Assembly (NCBI GenBank): GCA_965116245.1
Contig: OZ220497.1
Location: 1,426,001-1,490,000 of the forward strand
Reading direction: 5' to 3'
Length of the DNA stretch: 64,000 nucleotides
DNA from: Poriferisodalis sp965116245
GTDB lineage: Bacteria > Actinomycetota > Acidimicrobiia > Acidimicrobiales > Poriferisodalaceae
Shown here: in pieces, positions 19,138-26,925 of the stretch
Numbering within the stretch: position 1 is the stretch's first letter
Layout of the letters: each line of letters opens with the position of its first letter
Notes under the pieces: generated by a model
What the model was told of the DNA's origin: nothing
Seen by the model: the letters and a program-made list of their open reading frames with translations, nothing else
Databases searched by the model: none
Made by a program: the position numbers and the translations under genes

Positions 19138-21081
19138 TCAGCCGCAGTGGCCGTTGGACGATGGCGGCACGTCAAGCATCGGATTTCGGTCGAAAAAGCC
19201 GTCAGGTACGAGGCCGAAACCGACGTACTCGGTAGGCATAACCGGAAAGTCCTCGGGCCGAGCATCGTGAGTGATCCCAAACGTGTGCCACACAGTGATG
19301 TCTGTAGCTACCACTGGTCGGTCACCGGCGGTATAGCGCTCGAGCCCGTCGCCAGCGTTGCGTTGGGTCGGGAAACGCCCGGCTCCGTAACGCTCGTCGG
19401 CACGCGTGGGCGAAACCCACAGATTGTGACGGGCAAATGTGGCACGCTGCGAATGGGGACTGTCGTGCGCAGCGAACATCGTTGCGGTGGGCGGCGGTAG
19501 CAGACGGAATGCCCTTGGTCGCCCCAGTCGATTGATGCTGTTTGCGCTCTCGATCCGCCAATAGCGGCTGGAACTTGAGTTAGCGTCGCGACGAGCCTCC
19601 AATTCGCTGCCCAGCACGGTTTCGCGGGCGGCAAACGCAGTGCCATGCGGGTTGTCCGGACCTGGTGCCAGTGCCTCGGTGTTCACCTCCACGACGGTGT
19701 TGGCGTTGCCATCAACGGCCATGTCCAGCCGCACACAGAAGATGTGCTGGTGGATAGGGGCAGATACGTGTGGCGCAACTTGACGGGCGAAGGTCAGATC
19801 GTCGCCATCGCGGTGCGAACGTGTGGTGAGAATGCCTGTCAGCTTCACCTCATAGCGGATTGAGCCGTCAAGGTAGAAGTACCAAAAGAACCCGTATTCA
19901 TAGTTCCCCACAGTGTGGATCGCGCTAACCACGAGTCGACGTGAGCGACGCACTTCGGTGGTCTCCGCATTCCAGTCAAAGTGCTTCCAGCCAATGCCAA
20001 AGTCCTCCTCGTGGATGCAGATGGCGTTTCGAGTTGTTAGCACCGTGCCATCGTCGTACACCTGCGTGGAGTCCAGGTAGACAATCTCGCCGAGGCAATC
20101 GCAGCCGAGCTCCAGCGAGTTGTTCATCAGGCCTAGACCGAACTCGCCGGAGTCAAGTGCGTGCTTGAACGCCTGTGACGGTCGTGTGTCGCCATAGGGC
20201 ACGACCATTTCAGCCAACGATGCTCGATCGATAATGGGACGTACTTGGCCTGCATCTTCGTAGCCAATACGGTGCAACACCAGGCCTTCGGTGTCGTCCA
20301 TTACCACCCGCATTGACCACTTCTGCCAACGCAATTCGTTGTCGTCAAGCGTGAAGCTGGTTCCCTCGGGCTGGGTGATCTCAATCGGCCGCAGGTCGGT
20401 TCGCATCGGGCCGAAGTCCTCGGTAACCGAAGCGACGTCGTAGTTGCCACGTTCGGAGGCGACCGGCCACTGGCCGAAGTCCTCAACGTGCAAAACGTCT
20501 AGGGCGTCCACATCTACGTGAACCATGAGCCCGTCTAGCGGGTAGGCGTAGCCGTTGTCTGTGGGATTCGGGCGCCAAAATGCGATGCACCGCTGTACTC
20601 GCCGGCCCGCCTCAAACTCCAGGCCGTAATCGCCGGTCGGCCAGGGATCAATTTGAACTTGCGAGATGTCCTCTATGCCTCTCTTGGCTACAGCGGCAGC
20701 AAATTCGGGGTGCTTACGGCAAGCCTCCATTACGGCGAACAACTCGGTCTGGCCCACCCGTGGAACCACGTCGGGATAATGAACCCAGGAGTCCACTTCG
20801 CCGCGGGTTACCGAAACCACTGCAACATGTACCTGGCGATTCTCACGCACCACGATCTCGAAGCGACGATCGGTGTCAGTAGCTGGCGTCCACGCAGCAA
20901 CATCGGCCTTGGGCGGCTCCCAGATGCGGAATCCGTGAAAGCGGGCGTCGTCTCCTATGCGACCGCTGCGGCGTAGTACTTCAATGGCGGCGTGGGCCTC
21001 GGCTTCTGTCATCATCGAGAGCGGATGGCGAGAGGTAGTCGCGGCAGCGGGGAAGGGTCGTTCCAGGGTGGTCTCGGTCAT
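19138..21081 (-). CDS. Copper-containing primary amine oxidase (TPQ cofactor)
   Basis: 647 residues, normal family length. The TPQ precursor is Tyr394 in the N-Y-E-Y motif (VGNYEYGFFWYF). The catalytic base is likely Asp310 (ALDSGEFGLG). Copper ligands are His444 and His446 (HQHIF) plus a late His in ITHDARPEDFPVMP. Two N-terminal substrate-entry domains precede the catalytic beta-sandwich. It converts primary amines such as tyramine or phenylethylamine to aldehyde, ammonia and H2O2. It heads a likely two-gene unit with the flavin enzyme and is divergent from the GH13 gene. Confidence 0.95.
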   Translation of the reverse strand: MTETTLERPFPAAATTSRHPLSMMTEAEAHAAIEVLRRSGRIGDDARFHGFRIWEPPKADVAAWTPATDTDRRFEIVVRENRQVHVAVVSVTRGEVDSWVHYPDVVPRVGQTELFAVMEACRKHPEFAAAVAKRGIEDISQVQIDPWPTGDYGLEFEAGRRVQRCIAFWRPNPTDNGYAYPLDGLMVHVDVDALDVLHVEDFGQWPVASERGNYDVASVTEDFGPMRTDLRPIEITQPEGTSFTLDDNELRWQKWSMRVVMDDTEGLVLHRIGYEDAGQVRPIIDRASLAEMVVPYGDTRPSQAFKHALDSGEFGLGLMNNSLELGCDCLGEIVYLDSTQVYDDGTVLTTRNAICIHEEDFGIGWKHFDWNAETTEVRRSRRLVVSAIHTVGNYEYGFFWYFYLDGSIRYEVKLTGILTTRSHRDGDDLTFARQVAPHVSAPIHQHIFCVRLDMAVDGNANTVVEVNTEALAPGPDNPHGTAFAARETVLGSELEARRDANSSSSRYWRIESANSINRLGRPRAFRLLPPPTATMFAAHDSPHSQRATFARHNLWVSPTRADERYGAGRFPTQRNAGDGLERYTAGDRPVVATDITVWHTFGITHDARPEDFPVMPTEYVGFGLVPDGFFDRNPMLDVPPSSNGHCG

Positions 21082-21112
21082 GGCTTTACGTTACGCCCCG
21101 CCTAGTCTCCCT

Positions 21113-21166
21113 GCTTCATGCGAATAATTGGCTTCATGCGAATACTTGGCTTCATGCGAATACCTG
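21113..21166. repeat. Three tandem 18-bp repeats between divergent genes
   Basis: GCTTCATGCGAATAATTG, GCTTCATGCGAATACTTG and GCTTCATGCGAATACCTG follow each other without spacers at 21113, 21131 and 21149. They lie between the amine oxidase and GH13 starts and so could carry operator or promoter function, but no known site is recognised. Confidence 0.85.
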
Positions 21167-21210
21167 CGCCGCGTTGATTTGGCTTCGCTGTTGACGGGAG
21201 TCCTCGTGTC

Positions 21211-23052
21211 GTGACCGACAGGGATCTGCGCACCCGAGTGCTACATCACCTGGAGTTGATCTACCCCGAGTTGTGCTCCCCGCAACTGGTCGACCATGTG
21301 TTGACCGCCATTGGTCTTGATGCAGGCGGTCTTGATGCGGGCGATCTTGATGCGGGCGATCTTGAATCTGGCTCAACCGCCGTGCGAACCGCCGAGTCCG
21401 CTTCAAGTGACCGGTCGTTGCCCGTGAACCAGCGCAGGGAGCAGCGCTGGGACCAAAGTGACGTCGCGGTGATCACCTATGCCGATTCGGTCACCGAAAG
21501 CGGCCAAGTGCCGCTGCGAACTCTGGCTGAGCTGCTTGACGATTTGACGGGTGATGTCGCCACCGTGGTGCATGTTTTGCCGATCTATCCGTCCAGTTCC
21601 GACGGCGGTTTTGCAGTCATTGACCATCGGGCCGTTGATCCACGGTTGGGAAGCTGGGATGACGTTCGCGATCTAGCCAAGACCTACACGGTCATGGCCG
21701 ACCTGGTAGCGAACCATGTCAGCGCCGAGCATTTGTGGGTAAAGCAGTTCTGCCGGAGCGAGCTGCCGGGAAGCCGATACCTGCTTAATGCGCAACCTGA
21801 AGACGACCTGGCTCAGGTGGTGCGTCCACGGACGACGCCGCTGTTGCGCGAGGTATCAACACCGGCTGGCCGCCAGCTTCTGTGGTGCACGTTTAGCCAC
21901 GATCAATTTGACTTGGATTACAAACAACCAGAGGTCCTAGTTGAACTCCTGCGGACAGTCTCGTGTCTCATTGAGGCCGGGGTGCGTTGGTTCCGCCTAG
22001 ACGCCATCGCGTATCTGTGGAAAGAGCCGGGCACTACTTGCCTGAACCTGCCTCAGACACATGAGATCGTCAAGCTGTTGCGCACGTTGCTGAGCGTGCG
22101 ATGCCCCGAGGGGGTGATCATCACTGAAACTAACGTCCCCCACGAACAGAACGTGGCCTATTGGGGCAATGGCGACGAAGCGCATCTCGTCTACAACTTC
22201 AGCCTTCCGCCGTTGGTTGTCCACACGATGATCTCCGGCTCGGCTGTTGCGCTGCAGCGGTGGTTGGAACAGCTTGGTACGCCTCCGGCAGGTGCTTCGT
22301 ATCTTAATTTTATAGCTAGCCATGACGGCATCGGTCTACGGCCAGCCGAAGGGTTGTTGGCCGGTGCCGACATCGCAAGGCTGGTCGCGGCGGCGCACAG
22401 CGCAGGTGGCACGCACTCAGACTTCGACACCCCTGAAGGCCCGAAGCCCTACGAGCTGAACGTCTCGTTGTGGGATCTGTTCGCTAGCGATTGCGATGTA
22501 CTCGGCGTAGCGCAGTTCTTGGCAGCGCACACAATCATGCTGAGCCTTGCCGGTATTCCCGCGCTGTATGTACACGCTCTGTTGGGCACACCGGGGAACG
22601 GAGTGCCTGTGGACGAGCTAGCGCAGCACAAGCGCAGCATTAATCGGCGCAAGCTGAAGCTGGATGAGGCGGCTGGCTTGCTGGCGTCAGATGAAGGCGT
22701 GCGTCGCAGAGCGTTGGTGGAGTTAGTGCGGCGAATGATGGTGCGGCGTGATCAGCCAGCTTTTCATCCCGATGCTGATCAGACCTCGCTGGAACTGGGG
22801 CCTCGCGCATTCGGTGTGATCCGCGGCGGATCCAGCTCGGGCCAAACAGTGGTCTCGGTCACCAACGTCACCAATGACCAACTCACCGTTGATCTAGAAG
22901 CGCTTTCACTGCGGTGTCCCTCCGATAGCACCGGCGCTCGTTTTGGTGACGAAGGCTGCGTGGACCTGCTGGACGACAGAGCATTTGGGCCCCACGAGCA
23001 TGTTTCGCTTGCGGCGTGTCAGACGGCATGGCTGTGCCTGGAGCCTGAGTAG
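21211..23052 (+). CDS. GH13 subfamily 18 phosphorylase (probable glucosylglycerate or sucrose phosphorylase)
   Basis: 613 residues. The (beta/alpha)8 barrel has the subfamily motifs VADLVANHVS, GVRWFRLDAIAYLWKEPG (nucleophile Asp), VIITETNVPHEQN (acid/base Glu) and NFIASHDGIGLRP (stabilising Asp). These enzymes reversibly phosphorolyse sucrose, glucosylglycerol or glucosylglycerate to glucose-1-phosphate. The adjacent GpgS-like transferase makes glucosylglycerate the favoured substrate; this is inference. The GTG start has GGGAG upstream. Near the N-terminus a 15-bp DNA repeat encodes repeating LDAGD units (about residues 36-50), an insertion unlikely to be structural. The stop codon lies in a tandem duplication. 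Confidence 0.82.
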   Translation: MTDRDLRTRVLHHLELIYPELCSPQLVDHVLTAIGLDAGGLDAGDLDAGDLESGSTAVRTAESASSDRSLPVNQRREQRWDQSDVAVITYADSVTESGQVPLRTLAELLDDLTGDVATVVHVLPIYPSSSDGGFAVIDHRAVDPRLGSWDDVRDLAKTYTVMADLVANHVSAEHLWVKQFCRSELPGSRYLLNAQPEDDLAQVVRPRTTPLLREVSTPAGRQLLWCTFSHDQFDLDYKQPEVLVELLRTVSCLIEAGVRWFRLDAIAYLWKEPGTTCLNLPQTHEIVKLLRTLLSVRCPEGVIITETNVPHEQNVAYWGNGDEAHLVYNFSLPPLVVHTMISGSAVALQRWLEQLGTPPAGASYLNFIASHDGIGLRPAEGLLAGADIARLVAAAHSAGGTHSDFDTPEGPKPYELNVSLWDLFASDCDVLGVAQFLAAHTIMLSLAGIPALYVHALLGTPGNGVPVDELAQHKRSINRRKLKLDEAAGLLASDEGVRRRALVELVRRMMVRRDQPAFHPDADQTSLELGPRAFGVIRGGSSSGQTVVSVTNVTNDQLTVDLEALSLRCPSDSTGARFGDEGCVDLLDDRAFGPHEHVSLAACQTAWLCLEPE

Positions 23053-23142
23053 CTGGAGCCGGAGTAGCCGGATCCCGAGTCTCTAGAGCCTGAGTGCCTT
23101 GAGACTGGGCACCTTGAGACTGGGCACCTTGAAACTGGCTAT
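23038..23142. repeat. Cluster of 15-bp tandem duplications, including a duplicated stop codon
   Basis: CTGGAGCCTGAGTAG (23038-23052, ending in the GH13 stop) is followed by CTGGAGCCGGAGTAG (23053-23067). Then CCTTGAGACTGGGCA occurs at 23098 and 23113, with a diverged third copy at 23128. No hairpin of terminator type is evident. Confidence 0.85.
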
Positions 23143-23162
23143 TGGGTGAACTGCCGCTGGGC

Positions 23163-24383
23163 TCAGGCGTTGTCCAACTCAACGGCGTCGTAGAGTTCCT
23201 CCAGCACGCTGGGTACGGCGCTTTGAACTCGGGACCAGTTCGGGATGAACGGCGTGTTCATCGGGTCGTTCAAGAACTCGTCGCCAGCTTCCATGATGGC
23301 CGCGGCGAAAAGTTCCACGGCCGTTTCCTCTGCGTGCAGGTCAAAGTTCAAGCCGTTGAAAACAGCGTCATTGCGGTAGTGGCTGACGAGGTCCAGCGCG
23401 TTGCGGTAATACACGGCTTTCACGGTGCGAAACGTCTCTGAACCCATAACGGTCCCGTCGATGGCCAGCTTTCGGTAGATGGCCTTGGCGATGTCTCGGC
23501 TCATCTTGTGCAGGCCGCCGGTGGCGTCTTGCACCGATAGGTCCTGGTGCTTGTGGTCATACCGTCCACAAAGGTCGACCTGGCAGATTCGCCTTCCTTG
23601 GTAGATGCGATACACCTCTGAGAGCACACCTATCTCTAGACCCCAGTCGCTGGGGATGCGGATGCTGCGCGTCATGTCTAGTTTCATGGCGAACTCGCCA
23701 GCCAGCGGATAGCGGAACGCGCTCAGGTACCGCAAGTAGTCATGCTCGCCGATGGTGGATCGCAGCGCTCGCAGCAATGGCGTGACAAGCAGACGAACTA
23801 CTCGGCCGTTCAGTCGTCCCGATGAGCCCTCACCGGCCCGAAAGTAGTAGCCCTTCGAGAACGAATAGCCGAAGGTGGGATGCAGTATCGGGTAGAGCAG
23901 CCGGGCCAGCAGGCCGCGGTCGTAGGTGAGGATGTCTGCGTCGTGCAGGGCCACATTCTCGCAACGTCCTGAGGCCAGGAAATAGCCGAGGCAATACCAA
24001 ACGTTGCGGCCCTTGCCCGGTTCGGTGGGCGCGAGCACCTGGTCGGCTAGCCGTTCATCAATTCTGCGAAGGCGAGCGCCATCGTTCCACAACAGGCGGG
24101 TGCGTTGAGGCAGGTGGGAGAAAAACTGCTTCGCCTCGGCGAACTGGGCTTGGTCTGCACGGTCAATGCCGACAATGATCTCGCTGATGTAGCTGACCTT
24201 CGCGATCTCCTCAACGATGTTGCCCAGAGCCGGACCCGCCAGCTCGCTGTGTAGTGCTGGGATGATCAACGCGATCGGTCGGCGACGCGAACGTTCCAAG
24301 AGCTCGTCCTCGAAACTCTCAACTGATCGGTCGGCAAGTTGATGCAGCGTCGCAATCGACTCGTGCTGCTGGAAGTCCGCCAT
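23163..24383 (-). CDS. Glucosyl-3-phosphoglycerate synthase-like glycosyltransferase
   Basis: 406 residues, GT-A fold. IALIIPALHSEL opens the nucleotide-binding domain and NVALHDADILTYDRG contains the metal-binding DxD; GYSFSKGYYFR and PLAGEFAMKLD follow as in GpgS/MpgS enzymes (GT81 and relatives), which join glucose (or mannose) from NDP-sugar to 3-phosphoglycerate. No phosphatase gene is next to it. Convergent with the GH13 phosphorylase gene. Together they suggest synthesis and recovery of glucosylglycerate, a compatible solute. The ATG at 24383 has no strong ribosome-binding site. Confidence 0.82.
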   Translation of the reverse strand: MADFQQHESIATLHQLADRSVESFEDELLERSRRRPIALIIPALHSELAGPALGNIVEEIAKVSYISEIIVGIDRADQAQFAEAKQFFSHLPQRTRLLWNDGARLRRIDERLADQVLAPTEPGKGRNVWYCLGYFLASGRCENVALHDADILTYDRGLLARLLYPILHPTFGYSFSKGYYFRAGEGSSGRLNGRVVRLLVTPLLRALRSTIGEHDYLRYLSAFRYPLAGEFAMKLDMTRSIRIPSDWGLEIGVLSEVYRIYQGRRICQVDLCGRYDHKHQDLSVQDATGGLHKMSRDIAKAIYRKLAIDGTVMGSETFRTVKAVYYRNALDLVSHYRNDAVFNGLNFDLHAEETAVELFAAAIMEAGDEFLNDPMNTPFIPNWSRVQSAVPSVLEELYDAVELDNA

Positions 24384-24543
24384 TTGCCACTGTTCTATCT
24401 TGTCTTGCCCGACTTGTCTGACCTACTTGACTGGCACTATCTGATTGTGACTGGCTCTGATACTGCGCCGACCCTGATTTTGCCTTGGTGATCTCGGACG
24501 ATGGCTCTTGGCGGCGCGTCCCAGCCGCGCGGTAGGGTGCGCT

Positions 24544-26046
24544 ATGGCCCTTTCTCCGCCGGGTCGGTTCCCTTCTGCGGAAGCAAAGTTCGCGGCTGAT
24601 GGGCTGACTTTTGACGATGTCCTGTTGGTGCCAGACGCGTCTGACGTGCTGCCCGACGCGGTTGATACTTCTAGCTGTTTCACTCGGCATCTCAGGCTTG
24701 CCGTGCCTCTGGTGAGCGCAGCTATGGATACCGTGACCGAGGCACACCTGGCGATTGCGATGGCCCGCTACGGCGGCATCGGAGTCATACACCGCAACCT
24801 TTCGATAGCTGATCAGGCCGCCGAGGTTGACAAGGTGAAGCGTTCAGAGTCGGGCATGATCACCGAGCCAGTCACGCTGGGACCCAACGACCTGGTCAGT
24901 GATGCAGAAGAACTCATGGCTCGCTTCAAGATCAGCGGCGTGCCCATTACCGACCCGACTCAGCACCTAGTCGGGATTCTCACCAACCGCGACCTGCGCT
25001 TCGAGACCGACTGGCGCAGACCGATTCGCGACGTGATGACCTCTGAAGATCTGGTGACAGCGACAGCGCCAATCTCGCTTGAGCAGGCGCAGGTCATTCT
25101 TGCGCGTCATCGCATTGAGAAGCTGCCCATCGTGGACGAGGAGTTCAAGCTTGTGGGCCTGATCACGGTGAAGGACATCCAAAAGCGCATCCAGTTCCCC
25201 AACGCTTCCAAGGACAATCAAGGGCGGCTGCTGGTAGCCGCCGCTGTAGGCACCGGCCCCGACTCAATGGAGCGTGTTGCTGCACTCGTTGAACGTGACG
25301 TAGATGCAATTGTCGTGGACACAGCACACGGCCATAGCCGCGATGTCATCGATACTGTCTCAAAAATCAAGGCCAATCACGCCGTGGAGGTCGTCGCCGG
25401 CAACGTTGCTACTGCAGACGCGGCTCGTGCTCTGGTCGACTCCGGCGCCGACGCAATAAAGGTGGGTATCGGTCCTGGCTCGATTTGCACTACGCGAGTT
25501 GTAGCCGGTGTGGGAGTGCCGCAGATCACAGCGGTGTTTGACTGCGCCTGCGAGGCCGCAGCGGCCGGTGTTCCGGTGATTGCGGACGGCGGCATGCAGT
25601 TTTCGGGAGACTTCGCCAAGGCCATCGCCGCTGGCGCGCACAGCGCCATGGTGGGCAGCCTGCTGGCTGGTACAGACGAGTCGCCAGGCGAGGTGGTGCT
25701 GTACCAAGGCGAGCGCTTCAAGGAGTACCGCGGCATGGGCTCGGTTGGTGCCATGAAGGGTCGCAGCTATTCAAAGGATCGCTACTTCCAGGACGGGCGC
25801 GAGGTGGAAGAGTTGGTGCCCGAAGGGATCGAAGGAAGAGTGGCCTACAAGGGCCCGCTAGCCGGTGTGCTGCACCAGTTGGTCGGAGGCTTGCGTCAAG
25901 CTATGGGCTATTGCGGTGCTCGCAGCATCGAAGAAATGCGGCTGCGCACCAAGTTTGTGCGTGTAACTGCGGCGGCTCTAAGAGAAAGCCACCCCCACGA
26001 CATCATGATTACCAAAGAGGCACCCAACTACAGGGTGCCGACATAG
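24544..26046 (+). CDS. guaB: Inosine-5'-monophosphate dehydrogenase
   Basis: 500 residues. N-terminal GLTFDDVLLVPDASDVLP, two CBS domains (about residues 95-210), and the catalytic loop GPGSICTTR with the active-site Cys. ADGGMQFSGDFAKAIAAGA and the flap (EYRGMGSVGAMKGRSYSKDR) are intact. It oxidises IMP to XMP with NAD, the committed step of GMP synthesis. ATG at 24544 is preferred over an upstream in-frame start at 24508 because an AGGG box lies a few bases before it and family similarity starts soon after. Confidence 0.95.
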   Translation: MALSPPGRFPSAEAKFAADGLTFDDVLLVPDASDVLPDAVDTSSCFTRHLRLAVPLVSAAMDTVTEAHLAIAMARYGGIGVIHRNLSIADQAAEVDKVKRSESGMITEPVTLGPNDLVSDAEELMARFKISGVPITDPTQHLVGILTNRDLRFETDWRRPIRDVMTSEDLVTATAPISLEQAQVILARHRIEKLPIVDEEFKLVGLITVKDIQKRIQFPNASKDNQGRLLVAAAVGTGPDSMERVAALVERDVDAIVVDTAHGHSRDVIDTVSKIKANHAVEVVAGNVATADAARALVDSGADAIKVGIGPGSICTTRVVAGVGVPQITAVFDCACEAAAAGVPVIADGGMQFSGDFAKAIAAGAHSAMVGSLLAGTDESPGEVVLYQGERFKEYRGMGSVGAMKGRSYSKDRYFQDGREVEELVPEGIEGRVAYKGPLAGVLHQLVGGLRQAMGYCGARSIEEMRLRTKFVRVTAAALRESHPHDIMITKEAPNYRVPT

Positions 26047-26075
26047 TTTGACTGCGAAGCGCTGATATTACAAGA

Positions 26076-26762
26076 TCACCTAAACGGGGTTGCAACCTCT
26101 AGCTGGTCCTCCACTCGGCTAACGCGCACGTTCAGGTCCTGTGTGTCGCCCCGGAGGCCCTTCACGTCGCTTTGTAGTTCCTTGACGTCCACCTTGAGGC
26201 CCTTGACGTCGCTTTGGAGTGTTTGCACGTCGCTTTGTAGTTCCTTGAGATCTACTTTGAGGCCCTTGACGTCGCTTTGGAGTGTTTGCACGTCGCTTTG
26301 TAGTTCCTTGAGATCTACTTTGAGGCCCTTGACGTCGCTTTGGAGTGTTTGCACGTCACGCTGCATCACCTTCATGTCGCCCCGAAGGTCACCGACCTCG
26401 CCCCGAAGGTCACTGACCTCCCGCCGGAGGGTGTCCATGCGCGCCGTGTGATGTCCAAGCTCTGCGCGCATATCTGAGCGTAGTTCGCCTAGCTCGGCGC
26501 GGGATTTGCTCAGCTCCTCGCGTAACTCACTGCGCAGTTCGCCCAGTTCGGCACGGAACTCGCCGCGCATTTCGGCTAGCTCGTCACGCGACTCGGCACG
26601 GTATTGGCCAACCTCGACACGTAGCACGTCAATGGAGGCGCCGAGCTGCTTGGTGCTGCCGCGGCCTTGCCACAGCATCGTGAACACGGCGGCGATGACT
26701 GCCACCACGATCGCGATCACTGCGATCCCCAATGCGATCACCATGCTGTCGGCGGTGTCCAT
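26076..26762 (-). CDS. Single-pass membrane protein with long coiled coil built of 21-residue repeats
   Basis: 228 residues from ATG 26762. One N-terminal membrane helix (MVIALGIAVIAIVVAVIAAV) is followed by an almost uninterrupted coiled coil rich in Asp, Arg, Leu and Lys. The core is a 21-residue unit LQSDVKGLKVDLKELQSDVQ repeated about three times, with earlier related heptad stretches (ELGELRSELREELSKSRAEL). No catalytic domain. It could be a scaffold or cell-envelope spacer; resemblance to apolipoprotein-like or DUF1640-like coiled coils is generic. Convergent with guaB. Repeat number could vary between strains. Confidence 0.7.
   Translation of the reverse strand: MDTADSMVIALGIAVIAIVVAVIAAVFTMLWQGRGSTKQLGASIDVLRVEVGQYRAESRDELAEMRGEFRAELGELRSELREELSKSRAELGELRSDMRAELGHHTARMDTLRREVSDLRGEVGDLRGDMKVMQRDVQTLQSDVKGLKVDLKELQSDVQTLQSDVKGLKVDLKELQSDVQTLQSDVKGLKVDVKELQSDVKGLRGDTQDLNVRVSRVEDQLEVATPFR
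26159..26352. repeat. 63-bp in-frame tandem repeats within the coiled-coil gene
   Basis: The 63-bp unit is made of three related 21-bp subunits; two consecutive copies are identical and the first is slightly diverged. Sixty-three bases equals three heptads, so changes in copy number keep the reading frame and coiled-coil register. Confidence 0.85.
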
Positions 26763-26925
26763 GCATTCAAGGTAGCCCAACCACGCCCGCATTTGCCAAC
26801 TGTTTTAGGACGGCCTGCCTTTAGGACGGTCTGAGCCTCGTACTCGTCGCATCGTTGTGTACAGGCACTCCACCACCGCGCCTCCAGCCTCTGCCGCCGC
26901 CGGTGTTAGTTTTGTGGTGGTTGCT

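Noticed and set aside
26143..26451. Plus-strand frame rich in Ser/Thr/Leu opposite the coiled-coil gene
   Set aside because: It is the antisense of the 63-bp repeats; the repeat keeps several frames open.
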